Made by a program: the position numbers and the translations under genes. This document shows positions 44,155 through 54,950 of a DNA stretch of 64,000 nucleotides, one piece after another (position 1 is the first letter of the stretch; each line of letters starts with the position of its first letter). The DNA lies in assembly GCF_900110535.1 (NCBI RefSeq), contig NZ_FOJA01000001.1, positions 1,178,001 through 1,242,000 on the forward strand, in the 5' to 3' direction. This stretch comes from Halobacterium jilantaiense (GTDB lineage Archaea > Halobacteriota > Halobacteria > Halobacteriales > Halobacteriaceae). A model generated the notes under the pieces. It did not search any database, was not told the DNA's origin, and was given only the letters and a program-made list of their open reading frames with translations.

Positions 44155-44688
44155 TTACGCGAAGTTCTCGTCGTAGAGGTCCTGGGCGTGCTCGATGGCG
44201 TCCTTCGCCGTCTCGGCGTCCTCCCAGCCCAGCACTTCCGTCTCCTTGCCCTCCTCGAGGTTCTTGTACGTCTCGAAGAACTCCGAGATTTCGGCCTTCT
44301 GCTGGTCGCTGAGGTCGTCGACGTCCTCCACGTCGTCGTAGCGCGGGTCCTCGTCCGGCACCGCGATGACCTTGTCGTCTTTCTCGCCGTCGTCGTCCAT
44401 CTCCATCAGCGCGACGGGGCGCGCCTCGACGACGCAGCCGGGGAACGTCTGGTCCTCGACGAGGACGAGCACGTCGAACGGGTCGCCGTCGTCGTAGTAC
44501 GACTGCGGGATGAACCCGTAGTCCGACGGGTAGTGAACGTTCGAGTGCAGCACGCGGTCCAGCACCACGCCGGGCACGTCCTTGTCGTACTCGTACTTGT
44601 TCCGCTCGCCCTTGAGACACTCCACGACGGCGTAGATGACGTCGGGCGCGTCCGGACCGGTCTCGAGGTCTTCCCAGAGGTTCGTCAT
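44155..44688 (-). CDS. ppa: Inorganic pyrophosphatase (family I)
   Basis: The product is 177 aa. Family I soluble PPase: EYDKDVPGVVLDRVLHSNVHYPSDYGFIPQSYYDDGDPFDVLVL contains the conserved Lys, Tyr and three metal Asp (DGDPFD). KVIAVPDEDPRYDDVED completes the site. It hydrolyses PPi made by biosynthesis. ATG 44688. The divergent PadR gene is 110 bp away. Confidence 0.95.
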   Translation of the reverse strand: MTNLWEDLETGPDAPDVIYAVVECLKGERNKYEYDKDVPGVVLDRVLHSNVHYPSDYGFIPQSYYDDGDPFDVLVLVEDQTFPGCVVEARPVALMEMDDDGEKDDKVIAVPDEDPRYDDVEDVDDLSDQQKAEISEFFETYKNLEEGKETEVLGWEDAETAKDAIEHAQDLYDENFA

Positions 44689-44768
44689 GCTGTTGAAGCT
44701 CCGACGCCTGCCGAAAAAGGGTTTTCGTATCGGGTCTACGGCCCGATGAGCCCACTCTGTTGAGAATG

Positions 44769-44777
44769 CTTAAATGT
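44769..44777 (+). promoter_or_regulatory. TATA box of padR gene
   Basis: GCTTAAATG is centred 27 bp before ATG 44799, predicting a leaderless transcript. Confidence 0.55.
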
Positions 44778-44798
44778 CCAGGGCCACTTCCGTCGGCT

Positions 44799-45149
44799 AT
44801 GTCAGAGGCACAACCCGAAAGCCGGACTGACGTCCGGGACCTGACAGCGTTCCAGAAGAACATCCTGAACGTACTCGGTGAAGAAGCGCGCTACGGCCTC
44901 GCCATCAAGCGCGAGCTCGAGGACTACTACGGCCAGGAAGTCAACCACGGTCGACTCTACCCGAACCTCGACGACCTCGTCAACAAGGGTCTCGTCGAGA
45001 AGTCGGAGCTTGACAAGCGCACCAACGAGTACGCGCTCACCGACGACGGCTTCGACGCCGTCCTCGACGACCTGGAGTGGACGCTCTCGAAGTTCGTCAC
45101 TGACGACGAACGCCGCGAGCGCGTCGAAGCGATCGTCGCCGACGAATAA
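44799..45149 (+). CDS. PadR-family transcriptional regulator
   Basis: The product is 116 aa. Winged helix with the PadR signature YGLAIKRELEDYYGQEVNHGRLYPNLDDLVNKGLVE, then ALTDDGFDAVLDDLEWTLSKF. ATG 44799 lies 27 bp after the TATA box and fits a leaderless transcript; an upstream codon at 44760 is less likely. Ligand and target are unknown. Confidence 0.88.
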   Translation: MSEAQPESRTDVRDLTAFQKNILNVLGEEARYGLAIKRELEDYYGQEVNHGRLYPNLDDLVNKGLVEKSELDKRTNEYALTDDGFDAVLDDLEWTLSKFVTDDERRERVEAIVADE

Positions 45150-45254
45150 GGACTGGGCATCCCCCTTCTCTGGACCTCGCGCCGAACAGCGACAGCGCTG
45201 GCTCTCGAAGCTGTGTCGAGGCCGAGAAGCAGCGCCAGTGAACGGCCGCCAGCG

Positions 45255-45800
45255 TCAGGTGTCGCCGTCTTCGGCAACGGCCGCGACCGCGTCCAGTGAG
45301 TCGTCGAGGAGCGCGCGCTGCTCGTCGCTCGGCCACGCGTTCCGCGGGAAGAACTCTTCGCGGAACTCCGCGCGCTCCGCGTCGGTAGCGGTGTCCATCG
45401 GCCGCGCGTAGTGGTTGTTCATGAACGCCGCGAACGCCGCTGCGTTCTCCGCGTGGACGTCGTCGTACTCGTCGGCGACCCGCTCGACTAGCTCGGCGTT
45501 GCGCTCGGCGGCGTCCGCGTAGTCGCCCTGCTCGCCGCCGCCCGCCAGCGACACCTCCTCCGCGCGGTCCGGGTCCTCGATGTCCGTCGGGTGGACGGTG
45601 CCGTCGTCGTCCGCCCAGTCCGCGGGGTAGCAGACGAGCGTCGCGTCGGCGTCCCGCACCCGCGCCACGCGGTCGTGTTCGGCGAGCAGTTCGTCCAGTC
45701 GGTCGCGGTAGGCGTCGGCTGCGGCGTCCTCGCTGGCGTCCCGTGCGAGCCGCGCGAGCCGTCGCGCCTCCGAGACAACCTCGTCTGGGAGTTCAGGCAT
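45255..45800 (-). CDS. rnhA-operon protein (DUF7108-like)
   Basis: The product is 181 aa and acidic. It resembles a conserved haloarchaeal gene always next to rnhA. A VCYPADWADDDGTVHPTDIED segment and helical flanks (EARRLARLARDASEDAAADAY) are visible; no catalytic motif. ATG 45800 overlaps the rnhA stop by 8 bp, so it is co-translated with RNase HI. Confidence 0.75.
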   Translation of the reverse strand: MPELPDEVVSEARRLARLARDASEDAAADAYRDRLDELLAEHDRVARVRDADATLVCYPADWADDDGTVHPTDIEDPDRAEEVSLAGGGEQGDYADAAERNAELVERVADEYDDVHAENAAAFAAFMNNHYARPMDTATDAERAEFREEFFPRNAWPSDEQRALLDDSLDAVAAVAEDGDT

Positions 45801-46389
45801 CGTCGAGGGCCTCGTTCGCGAGTTCGTCGGCGCGGTCGTTTACCTCCCGCGGTACGTGTGTCAGCGACCAGTCGTCGAAGCGCTCCAGCAGCTCCCGGAC
45901 CCGCACGCGCTTCTCGCGGAGTTCGGGGTCGTTAGTGTCCCACGCTCCCTTGACCTGCTTCTCGACGAGTTGGGAGTCGCCCCTAATTTCGATGTCGTCG
46001 AAGCCGAAGTCGGCGGCGGCCTCCAGGACCGCGAGCAGCGCCTCGTACTCGGCCTGATTGTTGGTGGCGCGGCCGATGGTCTCGCCGTTCTCGGCGACGA
46101 TGCCGTCGCCGGAGACGAGCACCCAGCCGACCGACGCCGGCCCGGGGTTGCCGCGGCTCGCGCCGTCGAAGTAGGCGTGGACGCGGCCGCCGCGGTCGGG
46201 CTCGACCACGGCCGTGATGTCCGTCGGGGACGCGCCCTGCACGACGAGTTTGTCCTCGTAGGCGACCGCGTGGGCGTCCCCGAGGTCGGCGTGCCACAGT
46301 TCGTACTCGGAGTTCCCGTCGCTGAACGAAGCGCCCGCCTGAGCGAGGGCCTCGCGCGCGTCGGCGACGTCGCACTCGACGACTGGCAT
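45793..46389 (-). CDS. rnhA: Ribonuclease HI with N-terminal extension
   Basis: The product is 198 aa. The C-terminal RNase H domain has the D-E-D-D catalytic residues: HAYFDGASRGNPG, NNQAEYEALL, IRGDSQLV and NDRADELANEAL. It removes RNA from RNA-DNA hybrids. The N-terminal ~68 residues (YELWHADLGDAHAVAYEDKLVVQG) form an extra domain, as known for Halobacterium RNase HI. Confidence 0.95.
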   Translation of the reverse strand: MPVVECDVADAREALAQAGASFSDGNSEYELWHADLGDAHAVAYEDKLVVQGASPTDITAVVEPDRGGRVHAYFDGASRGNPGPASVGWVLVSGDGIVAENGETIGRATNNQAEYEALLAVLEAAADFGFDDIEIRGDSQLVEKQVKGAWDTNDPELREKRVRVRELLERFDDWSLTHVPREVNDRADELANEALDDA

Positions 46390-46514
46390 TGAAGTCAGGT
46401 CACCTCGCGTCCCGTTTATGGGTTACTGTTCGACACGCAGGCGTGTCGGGCGGTATCGCCGCTCCGTCTGTCGAATTCGGCCCGAACGACGCCGGTATTG
46501 TGTCGTTTGATGTA

Positions 46515-46541
46515 GGTGTTAACACCGGCAACGGGTTTAAC
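46515..46541 (+). promoter_or_regulatory. tfb promoter with perfect palindrome
   Basis: GGTGTTAACACC (46515-46526) is a perfect 12-bp palindrome 7 bp upstream of the TATA-like GGGTTTAACC (46533-46542), itself GGTT-T-AACC. The TATA centre is ~33 bp before ATG 46571. The symmetry suggests a regulator site, possibly feedback on TFB. Confidence 0.55.
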
Positions 46542-46570
46542 CGTGTGGACGACACTAATATAAAAATGCG

Positions 46571-47536
46571 ATGACACGGTCCACTCGCCAGCGGGAGCGA
46601 GAAACGGCGGCAGAGCAGGAGGAGGACTCCGAGGAGGGAGTACGGGAGTGCCCTGAGTGCAACTCGGACAACCTCGTGAAGAGTTCGGACCGCGCGGAAC
46701 TGGTCTGTAACGACTGCGGCCTCGTCGTCGAGGAGGAGCAGATAGACCCCGGTCCGGAGTGGCGCGCCTTCAACCACCAGGAGCGACAGGAGAAGTCCCG
46801 CGTCGGTGCACCGACGACGCAGACGATGCACGACAAGGGACTAACGACCACCATCGACTGGAAGGACAAGGACGCCTACGGCCGCTCGATCTCGTCGAAG
46901 AAACGCTCACAGATGCACCGGCTCCGAAAATGGCAGGAGCGAATCCGCACGAAGGACGCCGGCGAACGCAATCTCCAGTTCGCGCTGTCCGAAATCGACC
47001 GGATGGCGTCGGCGCTGGGCGTACCGCGGTCGGTGCGCGAGGTCGCGTCGGTCATCTACCGACGCGCGCTCAAGGAGGACCTCATCCGCGGCCGCTCCAT
47101 CGAGGGCGTCGCGACGAGCGCCCTCTACGCGGCCTGCCGGAAGGAAGGCATCCCCCGAAGTCTGGAGGAGATTTCGGAGGTATCACGGGTCGAACGCAAG
47201 GAGATCGGCCGCACGTATCGGTATATCTCCCAGGAACTCGGCCTCGAGATGAAGCCCGTCGACCCGAAGAAGTACGTCCCCCGGTTCTGCTCGGAGCTCG
47301 AACTCTCCGAGGAAGTGCAGTCCAAGGCGAACGAAATCATCGAGACCACCGCCGAAGAGGGGCTGCTCTCCGGGAAGTCCCCGACCGGCTACGCGGCCGC
47401 CGCCATCTACGCCGCGAGCCTGCTCTGCAACGAGAAAAAGACCCAACGCGAGGTCGCAGATGTCGCGCAGGTGACTGAAGTCACCATCCGGAACCGCTAT
47501 CAAGAGCAGATCGAAGCGATGGGCATCCACGGATAG
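46571..47536 (+). CDS. tfb: Transcription initiation factor IIB
   Basis: The product is 321 aa. The N-terminal zinc ribbon CPEC...CNDCGLV (28-53) is followed by the B-finger/linker (EWRAFNHQE) and two cyclin repeats ([38 protein letters not shown]). TFB recruits RNA polymerase to TATA/TBP; haloarchaea carry several. A perfect palindrome sits in its promoter. Confidence 0.96.
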   Translation: MTRSTRQRERETAAEQEEDSEEGVRECPECNSDNLVKSSDRAELVCNDCGLVVEEEQIDPGPEWRAFNHQERQEKSRVGAPTTQTMHDKGLTTTIDWKDKDAYGRSISSKKRSQMHRLRKWQERIRTKDAGERNLQFALSEIDRMASALGVPRSVREVASVIYRRALKEDLIRGRSIEGVATSALYAACRKEGIPRSLEEISEVSRVERKEIGRTYRYISQELGLEMKPVDPKKYVPRFCSELELSEEVQSKANEIIETTAEEGLLSGKSPTGYAAAAIYAASLLCNEKKTQREVADVAQVTEVTIRNRYQEQIEAMGIHG

Positions 47537-47719
47537 GACCGCCCAACCCCACTGCTCTGCCGTCGAAGAGTGCCGACAGACGTGGTACCGCGCGCTCGTC
47601 GCTGCCGCGATTCTCTGGTGAGGGACCGACTCCGGGGAGCCTCGGCCTCGGACAGCGGGCCAGCGCGCTGACTCGCCGCATCGAAGGGGTTTTGCGGACG
47701 CCTGCGAAATCGCCCAGGT

Positions 47720-48427
47720 ATGACTGCGCCGTGGGCGGACTGGGACCACGTCCTCAAGGTCGACCCCGACAAGTCCCTCGTGGACGGCGAGACGTTCGAC
47801 GACGTCGCGCAGACGGGCACGGACGCCATCGAAATCGGGGGGACACTGGACGTGACGACGGAGAAGATGCAGCGGGTCATCGACGCGTGCCGGAAACACG
47901 ACGTGCCGCTCTACCAGGAGCCGTCGAATCCGGCCGTCGTCGTCGACGACGACGCGCTGGACGGCTACCTCGTGCCGGTCGTGTTGAACGCCGGCGACCC
48001 GTTCTGGATTACGGGCGCGCACAAGGAGTGGGTGCGCATCGCGGACCTCGACTGGGCGCGGACGACGACCGAGGCGTACATCGTCATGAATCCGGAGGCG
48101 AGCGTCGCGGAGTACACGGACGCCGACTGCGGCCTCGACGCGGACGAGGTCGGCGCGTACGCCACGGTCGCCGAGCGCCTGCTCGGGCAGGACATCGTCT
48201 ACGTGGAGTACTCGGGGACGCTCGGCGACCCGGAAGTCGTGGCGGCGGCCGCCGACGGGGTCGACGACGCGGCGCTGTTCTACGGCGGCGGCGTCGGCGA
48301 CTACGACGCGGCCTACCAGATGGGGCAACACGCCGACACCGTCGTCGTCGGCGACCTGCTGCACGACGAGGGCGTGGACGCCGTTCGGGAGACCGTCGAG
48401 GGCGTCCAGGACGCGCACGCCGAGTAG
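47720..48427 (+). CDS. Geranylgeranylglyceryl phosphate synthase
   Basis: The product is 235 aa. It makes the first ether bond of archaeal lipids, joining GGPP and sn-glycerol-1-phosphate. Motifs: [45 protein letters not shown] and [15 protein letters not shown] barrel, short haloarchaeal group I form. ATG 47720 follows a 183-bp gap after tfb, with no obvious other gene. Confidence 0.93.
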   Translation: MTAPWADWDHVLKVDPDKSLVDGETFDDVAQTGTDAIEIGGTLDVTTEKMQRVIDACRKHDVPLYQEPSNPAVVVDDDALDGYLVPVVLNAGDPFWITGAHKEWVRIADLDWARTTTEAYIVMNPEASVAEYTDADCGLDADEVGAYATVAERLLGQDIVYVEYSGTLGDPEVVAAAADGVDDAALFYGGGVGDYDAAYQMGQHADTVVVGDLLHDEGVDAVRETVEGVQDAHAE

Positions 48428-48428
48428 G

Positions 48429-49418
48429 TCAGTCCTCGGCGATGGTCGGGTCGAGGTAGCCGTAGCAGACGTCCTGCAGGAAGTTCCCGCCGATGCCGAC
48501 CAGTACCAGCACCATCGTCGTCCCGACGACCAGTGGCGTGTCCTGATTCTCGATGGCGTAGAGGCTGATCATGCCGATGCCGGGGATGTTGAAGACGGCT
48601 TCGAGGATGTAGACGTTCAGCATCAGGACGCCGAGCACCTCGACGAACGACAGCGTGAGGATGGGGATGGCGGCGTTCCGGAGGACGTGGCGGGCGACCC
48701 GGAGCCGGCTCGACCCCTTCGCCTGGAGGAGTTTCACGAACGGCGCTCGCGCGTACTCCAGAGACTCCGCCCGCGAGTGCTGGAGGAGGCCGGCGACCAG
48801 CCCCAGCGACAGCACGAACGCGGGAATCGCGTACCGGAGCGGAAACGCGAGCGACCACACTTCGTTGACGCGTGGGGTGGCGCTCACGGCGGCGCGGGTC
48901 GGCTGGAGCCACGGCATCAGCGACGGGAACTCGGTGCTGAGGAAGTGGACGACCCAGAAGGACGGGACACCCATCGCGAGGTAGGCGGCGAGCCGCGGGA
49001 CGCCGTCGAAGACGGAGTTCCGGCGGAACGCCCCCAGAACGCCGAGTAGCGACCCGACGAGGAACGCGGCGAACATGCCGGGGACGACGTACGCGAGCGT
49101 GTACGGCAGCCTGTCGGCCACGACGTCCGTCACGGGCTCGTTCATGGCGTGGGAGTCGCCCCAGTCGAGGACGACGAACCCGGTGACGAAGTCGACGTAG
49201 CGTTCGAGGTGGTCGCTGCCGCCGCGGGCGGCCCAGAACTCCTCGCGGAGTTCCTGAATCTCGGCCGGGCTGGCACCGGCGCGCTGTGCGGCGGCGACCT
49301 GGCCGCCGAGGTTGTTCTGCTGGACGAGTGCCGACGCGACGAACGTCAGCGAGACGACGAGGTAGGCGGCGAGCACCGCGAGCGCAGCGCGCCGCGCGAC
49401 GAACGACGCGTAGCTCAC
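48429..49418 (-). CDS. Peptide/nickel-type ABC transporter permease (DppB-like)
   Basis: The product is 329 aa with six predicted helices and the DppB/OppB-type first loop. ALRYAIPAFVLSLGLVAGLLQHSRAESLEYARAPFVKLLQAKGSS contains the EAA-like permease loop. It is divergent from its partner genes (dppC-D-F type on plus). The start is GTG 49418. No substrate-binding protein gene adjoins. Confidence 0.82.
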   Translation of the reverse strand: MSYASFVARRAALAVLAAYLVVSLTFVASALVQQNNLGGQVAAAQRAGASPAEIQELREEFWAARGGSDHLERYVDFVTGFVVLDWGDSHAMNEPVTDVVADRLPYTLAYVVPGMFAAFLVGSLLGVLGAFRRNSVFDGVPRLAAYLAMGVPSFWVVHFLSTEFPSLMPWLQPTRAAVSATPRVNEVWSLAFPLRYAIPAFVLSLGLVAGLLQHSRAESLEYARAPFVKLLQAKGSSRLRVARHVLRNAAIPILTLSFVEVLGVLMLNVYILEAVFNIPGIGMISLYAIENQDTPLVVGTTMVLVLVGIGGNFLQDVCYGYLDPTIAED

Positions 49419-49471
49419 GGTGACTCACCGCCCGCGGAGGGCTGGCGGAGGGCCATCGGACTGGCGTGACA

Positions 49472-49492
49472 TGTGTCAACACAAAGTATAAG
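49472..49492 (+). promoter_or_regulatory. Promoter of the permease-ATPase operon with dyad
   Basis: TGTGTCAACACA (49472-49483), 5-bp arms around CA, abuts the TATA-like AAAGTATAAG (49483-49492). ATG 49518 is ~29 bp after the TATA centre, so leaderless transcription is expected. The dyad could bind a regulator acting on both divergent genes. Confidence 0.6.
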
Positions 49493-49517
49493 CATTTCGT
49501 GTCTTACAGCCAATCCG

Positions 49518-50702
49518 ATGCCCTCCAGCAGACTCGACGGTGCCGCCTTCACCAGTGTCGACTGGGCGGCCCAAGACGACCGGCGGCGGGTCCGGCTCCG
49601 GACCGTCGGTTTCCTCGTCGGAGTGCTCGCGCTCGCGGCGACGTTCGCGTTCGACTACTGGCTCCGCAGCGGCGCGCTGTGGGGGACGTACTACCCCCAG
49701 CGCATCGACTGGCTGTTCGGGTTCGGGCTGCTCGTGTTCGCGCGGTTCGTGGTCGTTCCGGTCGCCGTCGACCGCGAGAGCGCCCGCCGGTACTGGCGGC
49801 GCGTCCGCGGCGACCCGCTGGCGGTGCTGGCCGTCGCGTACCTCGGCGTGGTGGTCGTAGTGGCGCTGCTCGCACCCGAGTTCCGCGGCATCGGCCGGAC
49901 CGACCTCACCCGGCAGCTCCAGCCGCCCTGGCTGTTCAGCGTGCCCGCGGACGCCATCGAGCGGTGCGTCGGGTCGACGGCCGGCGGTCGGTGCCACGGC
50001 ACGCTCGCCCACCCGTTCGGGACGAGCGGGCTGGGCATCGACGTGCTCTCGTGGGTGGTCCACGGGCTGCGCGAGATTCTGATGGTGGCGCTGTCCGCGG
50101 CCGCGCTGATGGGCGTCATCGCCACCGCTGTCGGCGCGACCGCGGGCTACTACGGCGGCCGGGTCGACGACGTGCTGATGCGGTACGTCGACGTCCAGCA
50201 GACCGTCCCGACCGTCGTCATCTACGTGTTCGTCGCGACGCTCGTCCTCCGGGACAAGGGCCTAGTGGTGCTGGCGCTGTTCTTCGGGCTCCTGGACTGG
50301 GGCGGCATCGCGCGCCTCGTCCGGAGCAACGTTCTCAAGCAGCGCAGCGAGGGTTACGTCCGGGCGGCGCGGAGCGCGGGCGCGAGCGACCTCCACGTGC
50401 TCCGGACGCACCTCGTGCCGAACGCATCGCCCGCCATCGCGACGAGCCTCTCGCGGCGCGTGCCGATGGTCGTGTTGACGCAGGTCGGGCTCTCCTTCCT
50501 GGTGTTGAGCGAGTCGAACATGCGCTCCATCGGTGAGCTGCTGCGGCGCGGGCTGGCAGCCCGCTACGTCAGCGGCGGCTGGCTGGCGAAGTGGTGGGTG
50601 ACGGTGTCGGCAGTGGTCGTCGTCGCGCTCACTGTCGCCGCGCTGAACGTCGCCGGGGACGCCGCCAGAGACGCGCTCGACCCGCGGGACGGGGGTGCGT
50701 AG
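49518..50702 (+). CDS. Peptide-type ABC transporter permease (DppC-like)
   Basis: The product is 394 aa. It has an N-terminal soluble/TM portion longer than usual (about 100 residues with two hydrophobic helices: LVGVLALAATFAFDYWL; WLFGFGLLVFARFVVVPVAV) then six DppC-type helices with the EAA loop GYVRAARSAGASDLHVLRTHLVPN. ATG 49518 is set by the TATA box; the frame is open to 49473. Confidence 0.82.
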   Translation: MPSSRLDGAAFTSVDWAAQDDRRRVRLRTVGFLVGVLALAATFAFDYWLRSGALWGTYYPQRIDWLFGFGLLVFARFVVVPVAVDRESARRYWRRVRGDPLAVLAVAYLGVVVVVALLAPEFRGIGRTDLTRQLQPPWLFSVPADAIERCVGSTAGGRCHGTLAHPFGTSGLGIDVLSWVVHGLREILMVALSAAALMGVIATAVGATAGYYGGRVDDVLMRYVDVQQTVPTVVIYVFVATLVLRDKGLVVLALFFGLLDWGGIARLVRSNVLKQRSEGYVRAARSAGASDLHVLRTHLVPNASPAIATSLSRRVPMVVLTQVGLSFLVLSESNMRSIGELLRRGLAARYVSGGWLAKWWVTVSAVVVVALTVAALNVAGDAARDALDPRDGGA

Positions 50703-51699
50703 ATGCGGGACCCACTGCTCTCCGTCGACGACCTCCACACGCAGTTCGACACCGAGGAGGGGACCGTGAAGGCCGTCGACGGCGTGAGCTTCGACGTCCG
50801 CGAAGGCGAGACCGTCTGTCTCGTGGGTGAGTCCGGCTCCGGGAAGACCGTCGCCTGCGAGTCCATCACGAGGCTCGTCCCGCAGCCGCCGGGCAGAATC
50901 ACGGGCGGCGAGGTGCGCTTCGACGGCGAGGACCTCACCGAACTCTCCGGGAAGGCCCTCCGCGAGTACCGGGGCGGCCGCATCGGTCACGTCTTCCAGA
51001 ACCCACAGGAGGCGCTGGACCCCGTCTACACGGTCGGCGACCAGCTAAACGAGGCCATCCGGCTGCACCGGGACGTCCCGAAGTCTGCGGCCCGCGAGCG
51101 CGCCGTGGAGTTGCTGGACCGCGTCGGCATCGGGGACGTCTCCGAGCGCATCGACGACTACCCCCACCAGTTCTCGGGCGGGATGAAACAGCGCGTCGTC
51201 ATCGCGATGGCGCTGGCCTGCGACCCGGACCTGCTCATCGCGGACGAGCCGACGACGGCGCTCGACGTCACCATCCAGGCGCAGGTACTGCGGCTGCTGG
51301 ACGACCTCCAGAACGAGCACGGGATGGCGATGCTGTTCGTCACCCACGACCTCGGCGTCGTCGCGGAGATCGCGGACCGCGTCGTGGTGATGTACGCGGG
51401 GAAGGTGATGGAGACCGGCAGCGTCTACGAGATATTCGAGGACCCCTCGCACCCGTACACGCGGGCGCTGCTGGAGTGTCTGCCCGGGCGGGGACGCGCC
51501 CTCGACACGATTGGCGGGTCCCTCCCGGAACCGACGGACCCGCCCGACGGCTGCCGGTTCCACCCGCGGTGTCCGCACGCCGTCCCGGAGTGTGAGACCG
51601 GGAGCCAGCCCGCCTTCCGGGACGTCGGCGGCAGCCACGACGTGTCCTGCCTGCTGCACGACGACCGCCACGACCTGCCGCGCGCCATGGAGGCCGACG

Positions 51700-51707
<8 letters not shown>
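50703..51707 (+). CDS. Peptide-type ABC transporter ATPase (DppD-like)
   Basis: The product is 334 aa. Walker [15 protein letters not shown], signature [15 protein letters not shown], Walker [15 protein letters not shown], and the oligopeptide-family C-terminal tail [17 protein letters not shown] lies directly after the dppC stop. The tail cysteines may bind an Fe-S cluster, as in DppD. Confidence 0.92.
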
Positions 51708-53372
<1,665 letters not shown>

Positions 53373-53439
53373 CGAGGTGGTTGTCAGGTTGTTCCCGGCC
53401 TCTAGCGGGTTTTCAGGGCTCGACGCCGACCGGGCCGGT

Positions 53440-54027
53440 ATGGAGCTCGACGACGCGGTCATCGAGGAGGCGGGTAGCCGGGGCGGCCAGCTGCTCGTCG
53501 GGAAGCTCGTGAAGCTCGCGGAGAAACACCACGACACGGCCCCGGGCGTGCCGCAGTCCCTCGTCGAGGACTACCTCGACGCGCTCGCCGAGGACTCCGT
53601 GGACGGCGAGCAGTTGCGCGAGCAGCTCCGCGCCCACCTCGCAGACGACCGGGAGGCACCGAACAAGGGGGCCGTCTACGAGGTCGGAGACGGACGGGTG
53701 AGCGGCTACCCGGCGGCCTGGCACGAGCGCCTCGACCCCGACGACTCGCTGGCCGCGTACGTGGCGGTGATGACGGAGACGGCGGACCTGCCGAAGAGCG
53801 CGGCCTCCTCGGGCGTATCGAAGGACGACCTGCTGGAGGCCGCAGCCGTGTTGAGCGACCGGTCCCGCGAGGACGCGCGGGCGGAACTCCGCGACCTCCG
53901 GGGGGACGGCGTGCTGGTGGCGGACGCCGACCAGCACCCGCGAGCCGGCGTCACGCTCGCCGAGGACACGGAGTTCGAGAAGGAGCAGTGGGACAAGCCG
54001 GACTTCGGGGAGCGGTCGACCGAATAG
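53440..54027 (+). CDS. Haloarchaeal hypothetical protein (DUF5806-like)
   Basis: The product is 195 aa and acidic. It has no known catalytic motif; EVGDGRVSGYPAAWHERL and an alpha-rich end (DDLLEAAAVLSDRSREDA) are visible. It matches a haloarchaeal family I recall as DUF5806. ATG 53440 (MELDDAVIEEAG) fits; the upstream in-frame codon at 53377 is unlikely. It is followed by pantoate kinase 38 bp on. Confidence 0.6.
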   Translation: MELDDAVIEEAGSRGGQLLVGKLVKLAEKHHDTAPGVPQSLVEDYLDALAEDSVDGEQLREQLRAHLADDREAPNKGAVYEVGDGRVSGYPAAWHERLDPDDSLAAYVAVMTETADLPKSAASSGVSKDDLLEAAAVLSDRSREDARAELRDLRGDGVLVADADQHPRAGVTLAEDTEFEKEQWDKPDFGERSTE

Positions 54028-54065
54028 TACAACCCTCAAGTCGCCGCGCTCCAGAGGTGGAGACG

Positions 54066-54899
54066 ATGAGTGACGGCGACGGGGCAGCGGCGTTCGTGCC
54101 GGGACACGTCACGGGATTCTTCAGCGTCCACCGGGCGGACGACCCGCTGCGGGCGGGGTCGCGGGGCGCTGGCGTGACGCTCGCCGACGGCGTGACGACC
54201 GAGGTGGTACCGAGCGACGAGACGACGGTCCGGCTGAACGGCCGCGAGGTCGACGTGGAGAGCGTCACACGCGTGCTGGACGCACTCGACGCGACGGCGG
54301 CGGTGTCGGCTGAGACCGACCTCCCCATCGGGTCGGGGTTCGGCGTGTCGGGCGCGATGGCGCTCGGGGCCGCGCTCGCCGCGAACGACGTGTTCGGCCG
54401 GGAGCGCTCGGAGAACGACCTCGTGGGCGTCGCGCACGCGGCGGAGGTCGAGGCCGGCACCGGCCTCGGCGACGTGGTGGCGCAGGCCCGGGGCGGCGTC
54501 CCCATCCGGGTCGAACCCGGCGCACCGGGGGTCGGGGCGCTCGACGGCGTGCCGGCGGCGGGCCGCATCGAGTACGTTTCCTTCGGCGAGCTCTCCACGA
54601 GCGAGGTCATCGGCGGCGGCACCGAGGCCCTCGACGACGCCGGCGAACGCGCACTCGGTTCGCTCCGGGAGACGCCGACGCTCCCGGGGCTGCTGGCGGC
54701 GTCCCGTCGGTTCGCCGAGGCTGCCGACCTGCTGGACGGCGAGGTGGCCGAGGCCGTCGACGCCGTCGCGGCCGCCGGCGGGGAGGCGGCGATGGCGATG
54801 CTCGGCCGGTCGGTGTTCGCGCTCGGCACGGGGCTCTCGGACGCCGGCTACGACGCCGAGGTCACCGCGATTCACGCTGCGGGCGCGCGACTCCGGTAG
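54066..54899 (+). CDS. Pantoate kinase (archaeal CoA pathway)
   Basis: The product is 277 aa. GHMP kinase fold with PGHVTGFFSV and LPIGSGFGVSGAMALGAAL (ATP loop) and AEVEAGTGLGDVVAQARGG. In archaea pantoate is phosphorylated before beta-alanine addition, using PoK, then phosphopantothenate synthetase (the next gene). The adjacent synthetase gene strongly supports the call. Confidence 0.92.
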   Translation: MSDGDGAAAFVPGHVTGFFSVHRADDPLRAGSRGAGVTLADGVTTEVVPSDETTVRLNGREVDVESVTRVLDALDATAAVSAETDLPIGSGFGVSGAMALGAALAANDVFGRERSENDLVGVAHAAEVEAGTGLGDVVAQARGGVPIRVEPGAPGVGALDGVPAAGRIEYVSFGELSTSEVIGGGTEALDDAGERALGSLRETPTLPGLLAASRRFAEAADLLDGEVAEAVDAVAAAGGEAAMAMLGRSVFALGTGLSDAGYDAEVTAIHAAGARLR

Positions 54900-54919
54900 C
54901 GGGCGTACCGAGAGCGGGC

Positions 54920-54928
54920 GATTTTTGC
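54920..54928 (+). terminator. Oligo-T run after pantoate kinase
   Basis: GCGATTTTTGCTGG follows the stop by ~22 bp, a possible terminator or pause. The next gene starts ~25 bp on. Confidence 0.3.
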
Positions 54929-54950
54929 TGGACGGCCGCCACCCCCGAGT

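Noticed and set aside
46556-46566. AATATAAAAA as the main TATA box of tfb
   Set aside because: It lies only ~10 bp before the ATG, too close for the usual 25-30 bp; GGGTTTAACC upstream fits better.
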